Numbered from the stretch's first letter, positions 1-9,794 are shown. The stretch: 64,000 nt of DNA from Pseudomonas graminis (GCF_002093745.1 NZ_MTSB01000014.1:1-64000); one strand, 5' to 3'. Notes: a model not told the origin generated them from the sequence alone. Translations and numbers: made by a program.

Positions 1-54
1 GTCGAGGCGCGGGGCATTGTCAGGCGTCTGAGCGCCTGGTTCCGAATCATTCAT
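1..54 (-). CDS. Partial 5' end of a probable type I secretion ABC transporter
   Basis: An ATG on the minus strand opens a frame reading MNDSEPGAQTPDNAPRLD before it leaves the window, so only 18 codons are visible. An AGGGAG ribosome binding site (complement of 59-64) sits just upstream, which supports a real start. No domain can be seen in so short a piece. The identity is inferred from context: the gene follows a TolC-type outer membrane protein on the same strand, and in Pseudomonas LapE-type TolC genes are commonly followed by the LapB-type ATPase/permease of an adhesin exporter. Any other gene downstream of a TolC homologue remains possible. Confidence 0.45.
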   Translation of the reverse strand, partial: MNDSEPGAQTPDNAPRLD

Positions 55-196
55 AACGCTCCCTGCCAACATGCCTCAAGCACGGGCAAATCTAATCAGA
101 TGGTCAATAAGTGTAATGACCCACTTTTGTAGGTTTGACGCCTGCACAGCCAACGTCGCCAGGCCACTGAAACTTCCGATAAGCGACGTCAGAACC

Positions 197-1651
197 TCAA
201 CTGCCCGGCGGCAAAAAATCGCGGGCCGGGTCGTAGTCCTGTTTCAAGTAATGCGCGAGTGCGTTCAAATCATCGGGACCGAGGGTGCCCGCAGCCTGTT
301 TCAGCTTGAGCGTGTCGAGAATATAGTCATAACGGGCATCGTTATAATCGCGCACGGCCGCATACAGCTGGCGCTGCGCATTGAGTACGTCTGCAATGTT
401 GCGCGACCCCACGTCAACGCCGACCTGATTGGCTTCCACCGACTTCTGCCCGGAAACAATGCTCTGACGGCGGGCCGAGATCTGCTCTATGCCGGCGTTG
501 ATACCGCGAAACGCATTACGCGTGTTCAGTACTACTTCGCGGCGGCGGTCTTCCTGTTCGTCCTGAGTTTGATAAAGACGCTCGGTGGACTCCTTGATCT
601 GGGAGTGGGTCATTCCGCCCGAGTAAAGAGGGATATTGAGTTCAATGCCGATGCTGCTTTGCGCAACCCGGTCGCGATAACCATTACTGCCAAAGTCAGT
701 CGGGTTGCTGTAACCAAAGCTGTCATTGTCCCCCTTTCGATAGGACGCCACTGCGTCGATCGTGGGGGCATGACCGGACTTTCGCTGACTGAGCGTGTGT
801 GTCGCCGCGCTGACCGCGTATTCGCTGGCCTGAAGTTCCAGATTTTGCCGAATAGCGGTATCCACCCAGACGCGAGCGTCATTAGGCACAGGCGCTTCGA
901 TCGGTAGTTGATGCCCCATGCCGGCAATCGAGGTGTAAGTGTGCCGGGTCAGACGCTCTAATGCTTCATAAGCGTCATCCACTTTGCGCTGAAACTGTTG
1001 TCGATTGGCGCGCGCATTGTCATAAGCAGCCTGGGCGTCATACACGTCGGTAATACTTGAGGCGCCGTCTTCAAGGCGCCCCTGCGCCTGATCACGTTGG
1101 CGCAGCAACGCAGCCTCTTCCGCTTGAGCGGCAGCATAAGCATCCAGTTGCCTGAGCGTTTCAAAATAGGCTTGAGCAGCCGTCAGCACCAGCGTTTGCT
1201 CTTGGGCGGAAAGCTCAAGCTCCGCTTGGCTCACACTCGATTGCGCAGCCTTCAGTTGAAACCAGCGATCGATACGAAACAACGGCTGACTGAGATTTGC
1301 ACGAACCGTTGTCCCGCTGCGCTCGCGGCTCAGAGCAGGCTCATCACGCTTCAGGTTGGTGACTTCCGTTGTGGCGCCGGCAGTTACGTTCGGCAAAAGA
1401 CCGGCGCGTGCCTGAGGGACTGCCTCGCGCTCCGCTTTGTAAGCATGGCGCGCAGCAGACAGTCGCGCATCATTGTAAGAGGCAGCCTCATATACGCTTA
1501 AAAGATCCGCGCGCGACGTTGTCGTATCCTGCCGCTGGCGAGCACGGTCCAGCGCACTTGATGTATCAACCTGGGCAGAGGCTGCAGACAAGGGCGCAGC
1601 GATAACAGCGAACGAGAGCAGCAGCACCGTTTTGAAAGCAGGTAAGTACAC
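197..1651 (-). CDS. TolC family outer membrane channel of a type I secretion system (LapE-like)
   Basis: This is a TolC-type outer membrane factor that would form the trimeric exit duct of a type I exporter. The protein has a signal peptide (about residues 1-27, hydrophobic VLLLSFAVIAAPLSAASA). Two helical OEP repeats follow, at roughly 50-240 and 260-450, with typical segments such as RQLDAYAAAQAEEAALLRQR. I chose the GTG at 1651 because AAGGA lies 6 nt upstream. An in-frame ATG at 1672 would add seven residues but has no clear Shine-Dalgarno. The length of about 484 residues is normal for the family. The next gene on the strand, cut by the window edge, is probably its ABC partner. LapE of the LapA adhesin exporter is the closest functional guess, not proven. 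Confidence 0.85.
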   Translation of the reverse strand: MYLPAFKTVLLLSFAVIAAPLSAASAQVDTSSALDRARQRQDTTTSRADLLSVYEAASYNDARLSAARHAYKAEREAVPQARAGLLPNVTAGATTEVTNLKRDEPALSRERSGTTVRANLSQPLFRIDRWFQLKAAQSSVSQAELELSAQEQTLVLTAAQAYFETLRQLDAYAAAQAEEAALLRQRDQAQGRLEDGASSITDVYDAQAAYDNARANRQQFQRKVDDAYEALERLTRHTYTSIAGMGHQLPIEAPVPNDARVWVDTAIRQNLELQASEYAVSAATHTLSQRKSGHAPTIDAVASYRKGDNDSFGYSNPTDFGSNGYRDRVAQSSIGIELNIPLYSGGMTHSQIKESTERLYQTQDEQEDRRREVVLNTRNAFRGINAGIEQISARRQSIVSGQKSVEANQVGVDVGSRNIADVLNAQRQLYAAVRDYNDARYDYILDTLKLKQAAGTLGPDDLNALAHYLKQDYDPARDFLPPGS

Positions 1652-1872
1652 AGCGCATCCTTGCAGTAGCATATCGACATCAAAAAGGTGAGAAATATTA
1701 GATCGCCATCACGTTGGCGTCAAATAATTGTATCGACCGTGTATCCGGTTTATTGAACTTTATTTAACAACTAATCGCTGCCCTATTCCCTCTCCTCCTG
1801 CTCCTTCAATCCCGGCCTATCTCATCAAAAAAACAGATAGGCCCGCACGGCAAACACAACTAATATTTGCCA

Positions 1873-2748
1873 ATGATCAAAGAACTGAAAACCCTCATCG
1901 CCGTTGCCCGGGAAGGCACGTTTGCCGCTGCCGGTGACCGCATCGGTTTGACCCAGGCGGCGGTCAGCGCGCAGATGCAGCGCCTTGAAGCGGAACTGGG
2001 TGTCGAACTGTTCGACCGCAAGGGACGTTCGGCGCAGTTGAACCGGATGGGCCAGCAAGTGCTGCTGCAAGGTCAGGAACTGGTGCGGCTTTACGGCAAC
2101 CTGGGCAGTGCCGCCGTCGGCTTCGCCCCCGATGTGCTGGTGACGCTCGGGGCCATTGCATCGGTGCAGCGCTCGTTCCTGCCGGACGCGCTGGCGCTGT
2201 TTCATCAGCAATGCCCGCAGTGCCGGACGCGCGTCGTTCCTGGCCTGTCAATGGACCTGGTCAATCAGGTGGACGCCGGCGAAATCGATCTGGCGGCGAT
2301 CATTCGTCCACCCTTTTCGCTGCACAGCGACCTGCGCTGGACCACCCTGACACGCGAACCCTATTGCCTCATCGTCCCGGCCGATGTGCAGGGAGACGAC
2401 TGGTCAGCGCTGATCTCGAATCAGCCCTTCATCCGTTACGACCGGTCATCGTTCGGCGGGCGGCAAGTCGATCGCTTTTTGCGTCAGACGCACGTTTCGT
2501 TACGTGAGGTGTGCGAGCTGGATGAGCTGGACGCGATCGTCAAACTGGTCGCCAACGGCGTAGGCGTTGCACTGGTGCCGGAAACGGCCACCCTTCAGGC
2601 ATGGCCCGCCGGGGTGCGGGCTGTGGGCCTGGGGCCGCATACGTTTCATCGGGATATCGGCCTGGTGCATCGGGCACGCCGAAGCCTCGCGGAACCGGTG
2701 AAAATCCTCGCCCGGCTGCTGACGGCACAGGTTCAGGAAGCGCAGTGA
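1873..2748 (+). CDS. LysR family transcriptional regulator
   Basis: This is a 291-residue LysR-type regulator. The N-terminal winged helix-turn-helix is clear (LKTLIAVAREGTFAAAGDRI, then TQAAVSAQMQRLEAELGVEL), followed by an effector-binding domain from about residue 90 to the end. The ATG at 1873 is preferred over an in-frame TTG two codons upstream. The Shine-Dalgarno is weak. The gene is divergent from the TolC gene across about 200 bp and convergent with the VOC gene, their stops lying about 25 bp apart. It could regulate the TolC/exporter pair or act elsewhere, since LysR proteins often control the divergent neighbour. The inducer cannot be told from sequence. Confidence 0.9.
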   Translation: MIKELKTLIAVAREGTFAAAGDRIGLTQAAVSAQMQRLEAELGVELFDRKGRSAQLNRMGQQVLLQGQELVRLYGNLGSAAVGFAPDVLVTLGAIASVQRSFLPDALALFHQQCPQCRTRVVPGLSMDLVNQVDAGEIDLAAIIRPPFSLHSDLRWTTLTREPYCLIVPADVQGDDWSALISNQPFIRYDRSSFGGRQVDRFLRQTHVSLREVCELDELDAIVKLVANGVGVALVPETATLQAWPAGVRAVGLGPHTFHRDIGLVHRARRSLAEPVKILARLLTAQVQEAQ

Positions 2749-2774
2749 CCGAGGTCACTGCGGGCACGTGAAAA

Positions 2775-3200
2775 TCATTTGGCGAACAGCTGGCTCATGT
2801 CCTTGAATGCCTTGAACTCAAGCGCATTGCCGCACGGGTCAAACAAAAACATGGTGGCCTGCTCGCCAACCTGCCCTTTGAAACGAATGTAAGGTTCGAT
2901 CACGAACTGAGTGCCGAATGACTTCAACCGCTCGGCCAGCGCCTCCCACTGTGCCCACTCCAGAATGATGCCGAAATGCGGGACGGGTACGTCATGCCCA
3001 TCCACCGGATTGCTGTGAACGCTTTCCTGGGAGTGGGTCTTGGGATGCTCGTGGATGACCAGTTGATGGCCGTAGAAATCGAAATCGACCCATTGCGCAC
3101 TGGAACGGCCTTCGGCGAGCCCAAACACTTCACCGTAGAACGTGCGGGCGGCGGCCAGGTCATAGACGGGAATGGCCAGATGGAAAGGAGAAAGGCTCAT
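2775..3200 (-). CDS. VOC family (glyoxalase/dioxygenase superfamily) protein
   Basis: This 141-residue single-domain VOC protein starts [20 protein letters not shown], the typical first beta-alpha-beta unit with a metal-ligand His in the FHLAIP strand. Further family motifs follow: [12 protein letters not shown], and near the end [15 protein letters not shown], which supplies the usual Glu ligand. The start at 3200 has a GGAG site about 8 nt upstream. A longer frame upstream is unsupported. Such proteins are metal-dependent lyases, dioxygenases or resistance proteins, and the substrate here is unknown. It lies downstream of the peptidase gene on the same strand, separated by a 182-bp gap that contains a strong palindrome. 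Confidence 0.85.
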   Translation of the reverse strand: MSLSPFHLAIPVYDLAAARTFYGEVFGLAEGRSSAQWVDFDFYGHQLVIHEHPKTHSQESVHSNPVDGHDVPVPHFGIILEWAQWEALAERLKSFGTQFVIEPYIRFKGQVGEQATMFLFDPCGNALEFKAFKDMSQLFAK

Positions 3201-3324
3201 CAGAACTCCGGGGGCATTTTTATGGGAGGCGGACGTCGAAGCGCCGCTGTTGCGCTGCAACCACCCGCTTGATCTGTCGCCATCCTAGAGTCGGCGAGTG
3301 AAAAATAAAATCAACATGTTTTAT

Positions 3325-3355
3325 TGAGAAGCACAAATAATATTTGTGCTTCTCA
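3325..3355. repeat. 31-bp perfect palindrome between peptidase and VOC genes
   Basis: The arms TGAGAAGCACAAATA and TATTTGTGCTTCTCA are exact reverse complements separated by a single A. The element lies 27 bp beyond the peptidase stop and 125 bp before the VOC start. It is much more AT-rich than the flanking genes. No run of T follows on the minus strand beyond ATAAAAC, so it is either an unusual terminator or an operator. Confidence 0.7.
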
Positions 3356-3381
3356 GGCATCAGCCGTTCAGGCCTGGCACG

Positions 3382-4623
3382 TCAAGGTTGACCGGAAAGC
3401 TTCATGATCATCCGCGACAGCAGGTAGATCCGCGGTGCCACGCTGCCCACTTCGGCATACTCTTCAGGCGTGTGGATATTGCCGCCGACAATGCCGAAGC
3501 CGTCCAGCGTTGGTGTGCCCACGCTGGCAGACAGGCTTGAGTCCGCCGCGCCGCCGCTGCCTTCGATGGTCAGCGTACGGCCTAATTCGCCATAGATGCC
3601 CTGCGCCATCGCAACCAGCGCATCGGACTTCGCCGTTTGTGGCATCGGCGGCAGGCCGCGCACCAGGCTGGTCTTGACCTGAGTATCAGGCACCAGCTTA
3701 TTGGCAGATACTTTGGCGAGGTCTTGCTCGATCCGGTCGAACTCCTCCGGCACCGCTGCGCGAACGTCGGCTTTGGCGCTGGCCTGATCCGGAATCACAT
3801 TGGTGCGATCACCCGCCTTGAGCACCGTGAAGTTGATGGTGGTTTTCTTCTCTTCATCACCCAGCTTGCCGAGTTGCAGGATCTGATGCGCCACTTCGGT
3901 GGCCGCGTTGCGACCCAGCTCCGGCGCGACGCCGGCGTGCGAGGCCTTGCCGGTGACTTCGACCAGCGCGGTGGCAGAGCCTTTGCGCCATACCACCAGC
4001 CCGTCCGCTGGGCGACCTGGCTCCAGGTTCAGCGTGACATCGTGTTCTTTGGCCGTTTTCTTGATCAGTTCGGTCGCGACCACCGAGCCGGTTTCTTCAC
4101 TGGCGTCGAGCAGTACGGTGATTTGCGCGTAGTCGGTGAACTTCAGGTTGTGCAAAACCTTCAGCGCGTAGATCGCGGCGACGATGCCGCCCTTGTCGTC
4201 CATTACGCCGGGGCCGTAAGCGCGGCCGTCCTTGATATGAAACGGCCGCTCTGCCGCCGTACCTTCCTTGAAGACGGTGTCCATGTGCGCCATCAACAGG
4301 ATTTTCGCCTTGCCGGTGCCCTTCAGGGTGGCGATGACATGATGACTGGCTTCAGGCGTGTTCGGAACGAGTTCGATGCTTGCACCGAGCTTTTTCAGCT
4401 CTTCGATAGCGATATCGCTGACCTTGGTCAGGCCCGGCACGTAGCCGGAACCCGAATCGATATTCACCAGCCGCTCCAGCAGTTTCAAGGCGTCGTCCTG
4501 GTAGTGCTCGGCATCCGCCTGAATCGCTTTGTGAGGCTCGGCCATCGCCATCGGTGCCGACGCAGTCAACGCCAGGGCCAAGGCCAACCGGGCAGCCAGT
4601 GGCGAGCGGAGAAATGAGCGCAT
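3382..4623 (-). CDS. Secreted M20 peptidase, carboxypeptidase G2 / glutamate carboxypeptidase-like
   Basis: This 413-residue zinc-dependent exopeptidase has a Sec signal peptide (residues 1-28, ending SAPMAMA). The M20 metal ligands are visible: H113 and D115 in MAHMDT, D142 in VMDDKGG, the catalytic pair E176-E177 in DASEETGS, E201 in LEPGRP, and the last His in the GGNIHTPEEY segment near residue 385. Both length and ligand spacing match carboxypeptidase G2 of Pseudomonas, which removes C-terminal glutamate from folates. Activity on folates or on other N-acyl glutamates is therefore inferred. The gene is transcribed alone, with a palindrome after its stop. Confidence 0.9.
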   Translation of the reverse strand: MRSFLRSPLAARLALALALTASAPMAMAEPHKAIQADAEHYQDDALKLLERLVNIDSGSGYVPGLTKVSDIAIEELKKLGASIELVPNTPEASHHVIATLKGTGKAKILLMAHMDTVFKEGTAAERPFHIKDGRAYGPGVMDDKGGIVAAIYALKVLHNLKFTDYAQITVLLDASEETGSVVATELIKKTAKEHDVTLNLEPGRPADGLVVWRKGSATALVEVTGKASHAGVAPELGRNAATEVAHQILQLGKLGDEEKKTTINFTVLKAGDRTNVIPDQASAKADVRAAVPEEFDRIEQDLAKVSANKLVPDTQVKTSLVRGLPPMPQTAKSDALVAMAQGIYGELGRTLTIEGSGGAADSSLSASVGTPTLDGFGIVGGNIHTPEEYAEVGSVAPRIYLLSRMIMKLSGQP

Positions 4624-4728
4624 GGTTATCTATCCTTGCTTGAATGAGCGGGCTTTTCAGGACCATACCCTACCGCGCTATCAGCCGTCATGAGTGCGAT
4701 GCGTCTACACCGCACACTCAACCCCCCT

Positions 4729-7700
4729 TCAGGTCCGGTCACGTCCGCGCTCAAGCTTTTCGAACAGCAGCCAGTAAAGGATGGGAATCAGGCCCAGCGT
4801 CACCAGCGTGCCCAACGCCAGCCCGCCCATAATAGTGATTGCCATGCCTTCCCAGAGCGGACCGGCGAACAGCATCAGCGGGATCAGACCGATGATGCAG
4901 GTCAGTTTGGTCATCACGATTGGCCGCAGTCGCTTGATCGCTGCCGTGACCACGGACTCACGCACCGAATGCCCGTTTTCGCGCTCGACCTCGATACGCT
5001 CCAGCAGCAGTACCGCGTTATTGACAATGATCCCCGCCAGCGACAGCAGCCCGAACGTGGCCATGAAACCGAACGGATACCCGGTGAGTACCAGCGCCAA
5101 TGCCACGCCGATCAGCACAAAGGGCACGCTGGAAATGACAATCAGCAATTTGCGAAACGAATTGAATTGCCAGATAAACAACAGCAGCATCGCCACCAGC
5201 GCGTGGGGCATGTATTGCAGCAGCGCCTGGTTGGCTTCAGCCGAGTCTTCTATCTCGCCCCCCAATTCAATGCGATAACCCGCTGGCACGTTGAGCGCAG
5301 CCACTTGCGGTGCCAGTTGCTCTACGATGGACGTCGCCGTCAGCGACGGATTGTGTCCGACCACGGTGATGGCCCGCTCCAGATTGCGGCGCTGAATGGT
5401 CGACGCTTCGGCCTTGGGCTCGACAGTGGCAATGGCGGACAACATCAGCGGCGCAGCCCCTGAAGACGGATAGATCAGCGTGCCGTCCAGATCGTCGGCC
5501 GGCATGCCCGGTGTCCCCTGCTCTCGAGCCACAATGGCCACCGCCGTTTCGCCATCCTGCAGCGAGGACACTGTCAACCCGTCATTTCTCAGCTGCAACG
5601 CCTGCGCAATGTCCTGAGTGGAAACACCGGCCTGCAATGCCTTGTACGGGTCCACCGCCACGTCATACCGCAGCAGCCGGGTACGCCAGTCATCGCGTAC
5701 GTCCAGCGTCCCCGGTAACGCCGATAACGCCTGCTCGATCCTGCGGGCAATATTTCGCAGGACCTTTTCGTCCGGGCCAATCACCCGGTAGATCGCGACA
5801 CCCGCCTCGGTGGTTCCCAGTGAGAACCGTTTGGGCTGTGCTTCGATTTCGGGGTGCTGTGACAGAAGAAAATGCCGGGTTCGCTCAATCACCGCATCGA
5901 CGTCGGCACTTTCGCGCACGCTGACCGTGAAATAGGCAATGTCAGGGGCAGACAACGGCGGGTTGAGGCCCAGAACGATTCGTGGACCGCCGTCGGCCAC
6001 ATAGCCGATGCTGTCTTTGACATCCTTGTCGTTGCTCAGCCACTGACTGATATCGCGCACCGCCCGTGACGTCGCGCGCGAACTGCTGCCGGGTTCCAGC
6101 ACCAGCGGAATCTGGAACTGCATGCGGTCCGACTTCGGCAGAAAGTCGTAGGGCACGTGAGTCAGCACCAGGACGGCGATTGCCAACAACCCCATCATGC
6201 TGGCGATAAAGATCAGGTAATGATTCAGCAGCCCCTCGATAATCTTCCGATAGCCGCGGTAAAAACCGGAGGCATATTCATCGGCCGCAGGCGCCACGGC
6301 AACGGTCGGAGACCGGGCGAAGTAGAAACACAACAGGGGCGTTACCGTCACGCTGAGCAGCCAGGAACTGATCAGCGTGGTCGCCAGTACGATCGCCAGT
6401 GAACGCAGGTACTCATTGGTACTGGTCTGGCCCAGAAAGAATGGCGAAAACGCCAGCACGATGACCAGTGACGAGGTCAGCAAAGGGATCATCAGCGTGC
6501 GCCCCGCCTCCTCACAGGCGCGTCGTCGATCTTCTCCGGCATGCAATCGCCGTTCGATGTCCTCGGCGATGACAATACCGTTGTCCACCAGCAACCCCAG
6601 GGCCAGGATGATCGCGGCAATCGACACCGTCTGCAGCTCGATGCCCAGCGCACGCATGACAAGCAGCGTACTGAGGATGGTCAACGGCACAATCACCCCG
6701 ACCACCAGCCCGGTACGCCAGCCGAGGAACAGCATGACCACGCACATCACGATCACCACCGTTTCAGCCATGACGTGGTACATCTTGCCCATCTCGTGCT
6801 GAACCACGTCGGACTGGAATGTCACGATGTGCAGGGTAAAACCGGCCGGAAGTTGTTGTTCGAGTTCACCGAGTCGTTTGCGCAACGCGCTGCCGAAGGT
6901 CTGAACATTGAGGCCTGGCTGCATGGAAACCGCCAGTACGACGGCGTCCTGACCTTGGTAGACGGCTTCGGTGTCCGGTGGATCGACGGCGGCCACTGAC
7001 ACGCGGCTAAGGCTGTGCAACGCAACCTTCTGACCGTCGGCCAGTTGCACGGGAAACTGGCGCAATTGCTCCAGCGAAAGGATTTCGCCACTGACCGAGA
7101 GTGTGGTGCTTTGCTGACCGATAACCGGATTGCCTCCCGGCGCGATCACATTTCTGGCCTGCAATTGCTGTAACAACTGTTGAGGCGACAGTCCGGCAGC
7201 GGCCAGCGTCTGATGATTGAAATCCAGGTAGATACGCTCATCCTGCAAGCCGTACAGCTCGACCTGATCGACGCCTTTAAGCGCGTAAAGCTGATTGCGC
7301 AGCCGTTTTATCGGGCTGCGCATTTCGCTCATGCTGAAACCCGGAGCGGTGACCGCAACGGATGCCACCGCAACCCGACCAAAATCGTCATTCACGAAGG
7401 GACCTTGGGTGCCCGGCGGAAAAACACCACTCGTTTCGCCCACCTTGGCGCGCAGTCTCTGCCACAAGAGCCCGAGGTCCTTGACGCTGTCGTACGCCGT
7501 TACCTGCACGATCACCCGGCCCGGCTTGACCGTGGTGACCACGTTCCTGATCTCCGCCAGTTCGCGGATTTTCTCTTCGAGCGGCCTGGCAAGCAGCTCC
7601 TCGGTGCGTTCTGCGGAGAGCCCGGGCAGAGCGACACTGACCAACGCGTCCCGGACGGTCACCGAAGGTTCTTCCTGAGAAGGGAAACCCAGAAAAGTGG

Positions 7701-7779
7701 CAACACCGGCCAGCAAAATCAGGCAGGCAGCAAACAGGGTCAGGCGACTTGCGCCCATTGCTCGGTGGGTAAGGTTCAT
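4729..7779 (-). CDS. RND efflux pump inner-membrane permease
   Basis: This 1016-residue resistance-nodulation-division pump has the AcrB-type layout: TM1 near residues 13-30, a first periplasmic loop (about 35-335), TM2-TM6, a second loop (about 560-860), then TM8-TM12. The TM4 motif is GLLVDNGIVIAEDIER, where classical HAE pumps have GLLVDDAIV. One of the two adjacent Asp residues of the proton relay is therefore Asn, as occurs in several non-AcrB RND branches. The start overlaps the stop of the adaptor gene by 4 nt (ATGA), so the two are translationally coupled. The substrate is unknown. The AdeRS-like two-component system beyond the operon probably controls it. Confidence 0.93.
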   Translation of the reverse strand: MNLTHRAMGASRLTLFAACLILLAGVATFLGFPSQEEPSVTVRDALVSVALPGLSAERTEELLARPLEEKIRELAEIRNVVTTVKPGRVIVQVTAYDSVKDLGLLWQRLRAKVGETSGVFPPGTQGPFVNDDFGRVAVASVAVTAPGFSMSEMRSPIKRLRNQLYALKGVDQVELYGLQDERIYLDFNHQTLAAAGLSPQQLLQQLQARNVIAPGGNPVIGQQSTTLSVSGEILSLEQLRQFPVQLADGQKVALHSLSRVSVAAVDPPDTEAVYQGQDAVVLAVSMQPGLNVQTFGSALRKRLGELEQQLPAGFTLHIVTFQSDVVQHEMGKMYHVMAETVVIVMCVVMLFLGWRTGLVVGVIVPLTILSTLLVMRALGIELQTVSIAAIILALGLLVDNGIVIAEDIERRLHAGEDRRRACEEAGRTLMIPLLTSSLVIVLAFSPFFLGQTSTNEYLRSLAIVLATTLISSWLLSVTVTPLLCFYFARSPTVAVAPAADEYASGFYRGYRKIIEGLLNHYLIFIASMMGLLAIAVLVLTHVPYDFLPKSDRMQFQIPLVLEPGSSSRATSRAVRDISQWLSNDKDVKDSIGYVADGGPRIVLGLNPPLSAPDIAYFTVSVRESADVDAVIERTRHFLLSQHPEIEAQPKRFSLGTTEAGVAIYRVIGPDEKVLRNIARRIEQALSALPGTLDVRDDWRTRLLRYDVAVDPYKALQAGVSTQDIAQALQLRNDGLTVSSLQDGETAVAIVAREQGTPGMPADDLDGTLIYPSSGAAPLMLSAIATVEPKAEASTIQRRNLERAITVVGHNPSLTATSIVEQLAPQVAALNVPAGYRIELGGEIEDSAEANQALLQYMPHALVAMLLLFIWQFNSFRKLLIVISSVPFVLIGVALALVLTGYPFGFMATFGLLSLAGIIVNNAVLLLERIEVERENGHSVRESVVTAAIKRLRPIVMTKLTCIIGLIPLMLFAGPLWEGMAITIMGGLALGTLVTLGLIPILYWLLFEKLERGRDRT

Positions 7780-8909
7780 GGCGCACTTCCGTCCAGACGG
7801 GTTTCAGGCTGAAACAAACTGACGGTCTGCCCGTCCTGCAGAAAAGCGGCCCCGGCGGTCACCACTCGCTCACCGACTGTCAGCCCGCTGGCAATGACCG
7901 CTCGCCCTTCCCTGACCGCCCCCAGAGAAACCGAGCGGATCGACACCGTTCCACCGGGCTGATAGACAAACACCTCGGCGGTGTCGTGGCCAGCCCCCAT
8001 CCACAGCGCCTGAACAGAAATCGACAGAGGTTGCGGGCCTGAATCAGGGTGTATCTGCACGAGCAGCGTGATGCCGCTGGGCAGTCGGCTGGCTGGACGC
8101 AACACACGAAACACTGCCGTTCTGACCAGACCGTCATCGGCTCGCGGGGAGATCCCCTCAAGCGCCAGATCGAAGCCGGACGTATTGTCGGCCGCGCTTG
8201 ACGCGCGGGCGAGATCACCGGGTTTGAGTGCCTCGGCAAGTGCCACCGGCACAGCCGCCACCACCTGTTGCCCCTCGCCAGACTCGATGTCCAGCACCGC
8301 CTGCCCGGCAGGCAATACGCTGCGCGGTTCTGCGCGACGTGCCACCACTCGCCCGGCAAAAGGTGCGAGCAATTGGGCGTGACTCAGTTCACGACGCGCC
8401 AGTTCCAGTTCGGCTTGTGCGCGAACCTGCTCGCCCCGAGCCTGCTCGCGGGAAGACAGCGCCGACTCGACCACGCTTTGCGCCACACTGCCTGCCGCGA
8501 ACAGGCGCTGCTGGCGCTGATAGTTTTGCTCACGCTCGACCGCTTGCGCGGTGGCCAGGCGGGCGCTGGCCTGCGCCTGCTGCACGCGCAATGTGGCGGG
8601 CTGCCGATCAAGGCTGGCGAGTACCTGCCCTTTCTCCACGGCATCGCCGACATCGACCCGCAGCTCGGCCAAAGTGCCTGCCGATTCAAATGCCAGACTG
8701 GCGCGCTCCTGCTGCCGAACGGTGCCGATAAAACGCACCGTGGCCCCCTCGCCTGCACGCACCGCCTCAACCTTGACGGCACGAACGGCAGCAACGCTGG
8801 CCGGATGTTTATCGCTGCATCCACCGACCAGCAAGGCGATCAGTGCAAGGCTGCAAGCCTGTGCAACACATCGGCGTGAAACAGAAAACGCGTCAGGATG
8901 AAATCGCAT
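7776..8909 (-). CDS. RND efflux periplasmic adaptor lipoprotein (membrane fusion protein)
   Basis: This 377-residue HlyD/AcrA-type adaptor links the pump to the outer membrane channel. The signal sequence ends in the lipobox LVGGC, with Cys31 as the predicted lipidated residue. A biotinyl-lipoyl-like half (EKGQVLASLDRQP) comes next, then a coiled-coil hairpin at about 100-170 rich in Gln, Glu and Ala, then LLAPFAGRVVARRAEP, and beta-barrel and membrane-proximal domains. It lies 16 nt after the MipA gene and overlaps the pump gene by 4 nt, which places it in the middle of a four-gene operon. Confidence 0.92.
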   Translation of the reverse strand: MRFHPDAFSVSRRCVAQACSLALIALLVGGCSDKHPASVAAVRAVKVEAVRAGEGATVRFIGTVRQQERASLAFESAGTLAELRVDVGDAVEKGQVLASLDRQPATLRVQQAQASARLATAQAVEREQNYQRQQRLFAAGSVAQSVVESALSSREQARGEQVRAQAELELARRELSHAQLLAPFAGRVVARRAEPRSVLPAGQAVLDIESGEGQQVVAAVPVALAEALKPGDLARASSAADNTSGFDLALEGISPRADDGLVRTAVFRVLRPASRLPSGITLLVQIHPDSGPQPLSISVQALWMGAGHDTAEVFVYQPGGTVSIRSVSLGAVREGRAVIASGLTVGERVVTAGAAFLQDGQTVSLFQPETRLDGSAP

Positions 8910-8925
8910 GGCAGGCGTCCACTCG

Positions 8926-9777
8926 TCAGAAGGCGTAGTTCAAGGCAAGCAGGCCGCTGCCTTCCGCATCGGTCTCGATCAGCGGGCTGCCACGGGTCTG
9001 GTCGGTGTAGTGAGTCACCCCGACGCTGGCAACGGTTGACCAGTGCGCGTCGAAGGTGTGCTGCCAGGCGAGCGCCGCCGAGTAGGCGTAAATGCCGCTG
9101 TCTGCGGTGAATCTGGAAAAGCCGGTGCGCTGGCTCTGAAACGGGCTGACCCCGAAGTACGTCTGGTTGTAACGGCTGTCACCGGCATGCGCATCAATGT
9201 CGAGCGTCACCGTATCGGTCTGACTGTGGTAGGCAATGCCCTCGAAACCAAGGCGGTAGCGGTTGCCACGCTTTTCACCTGCGACCCGTAATTCGGCCTC
9301 GGCACTGGCCGACAACCAGGGCGTGAGCTGCTGAGAGACCATGAAGTCGCCAACGGTTGCGCCCTCGACGGTGCCCATGCCCCTGAGTTCGTTGGAGCCA
9401 GGGCGATTCGTACTGTTTTTCTCGGTACGGCCGAAGTCGTAATTGAGCGCCGCGCTGGCACCGAATCCGGACGCTGATTGAAACTGAAGCCCGACACCGC
9501 GCGTGGTGTCAGCGAAGAAGATCCCGCGCTGGATCGTGAGCATTGGCAGCACCTGACTGCGGTATTCATCCGCGCCCATGTAGCGAGGCAACACGGCCAT
9601 GCCCAGACCGAAATTGACGTTGAACCTGTCACCTAGAATGGACGAGGTGCCGGCAGAGTCGCCCTCCTGGGCATAGACGTGCCCCATCAAGGTCATCGCC
9701 GCGGATGCGATCAACACGTTGAGCAACGGCTTGAGCACAGCGGTTCGTGCAGGGGAATGGGAGAGGTCATGGTTCAT
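8926..9777 (-). CDS. MipA/OmpV family outer membrane protein
   Basis: This 283-residue beta-barrel protein starts MNHDLSHSPARTAVLKPLLN and has a signal peptide cut after about residue 37 (HVYAQ). Alternating amphipathic strands fill the rest, for example GASAALNYDFGRT and GNRYRLGFEGIAYHS, and the chain ends in the aromatic GLLALNYAF expected for barrel insertion. The start at 9777 has a GGAG site 8 nt upstream. The family is named after the MltA-interacting scaffold protein. Members are often induced by antibiotics or metal stress together with efflux pumps. Its position inside an RND operon, between the outer membrane factor and the adaptor, is unusual. Confidence 0.88.
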   Translation of the reverse strand: MNHDLSHSPARTAVLKPLLNVLIASAAMTLMGHVYAQEGDSAGTSSILGDRFNVNFGLGMAVLPRYMGADEYRSQVLPMLTIQRGIFFADTTRGVGLQFQSASGFGASAALNYDFGRTEKNSTNRPGSNELRGMGTVEGATVGDFMVSQQLTPWLSASAEAELRVAGEKRGNRYRLGFEGIAYHSQTDTVTLDIDAHAGDSRYNQTYFGVSPFQSQRTGFSRFTADSGIYAYSAALAWQHTFDAHWSTVASVGVTHYTDQTRGSPLIETDAEGSGLLALNYAF

Positions 9778-9794
9778 GGTGATACTCCGGTCAG

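Noticed and set aside
6512..6745. Frames inside the RND pump gene on the same strand
   Set aside because: Out-of-frame readings of a well-supported pump gene without start signals.
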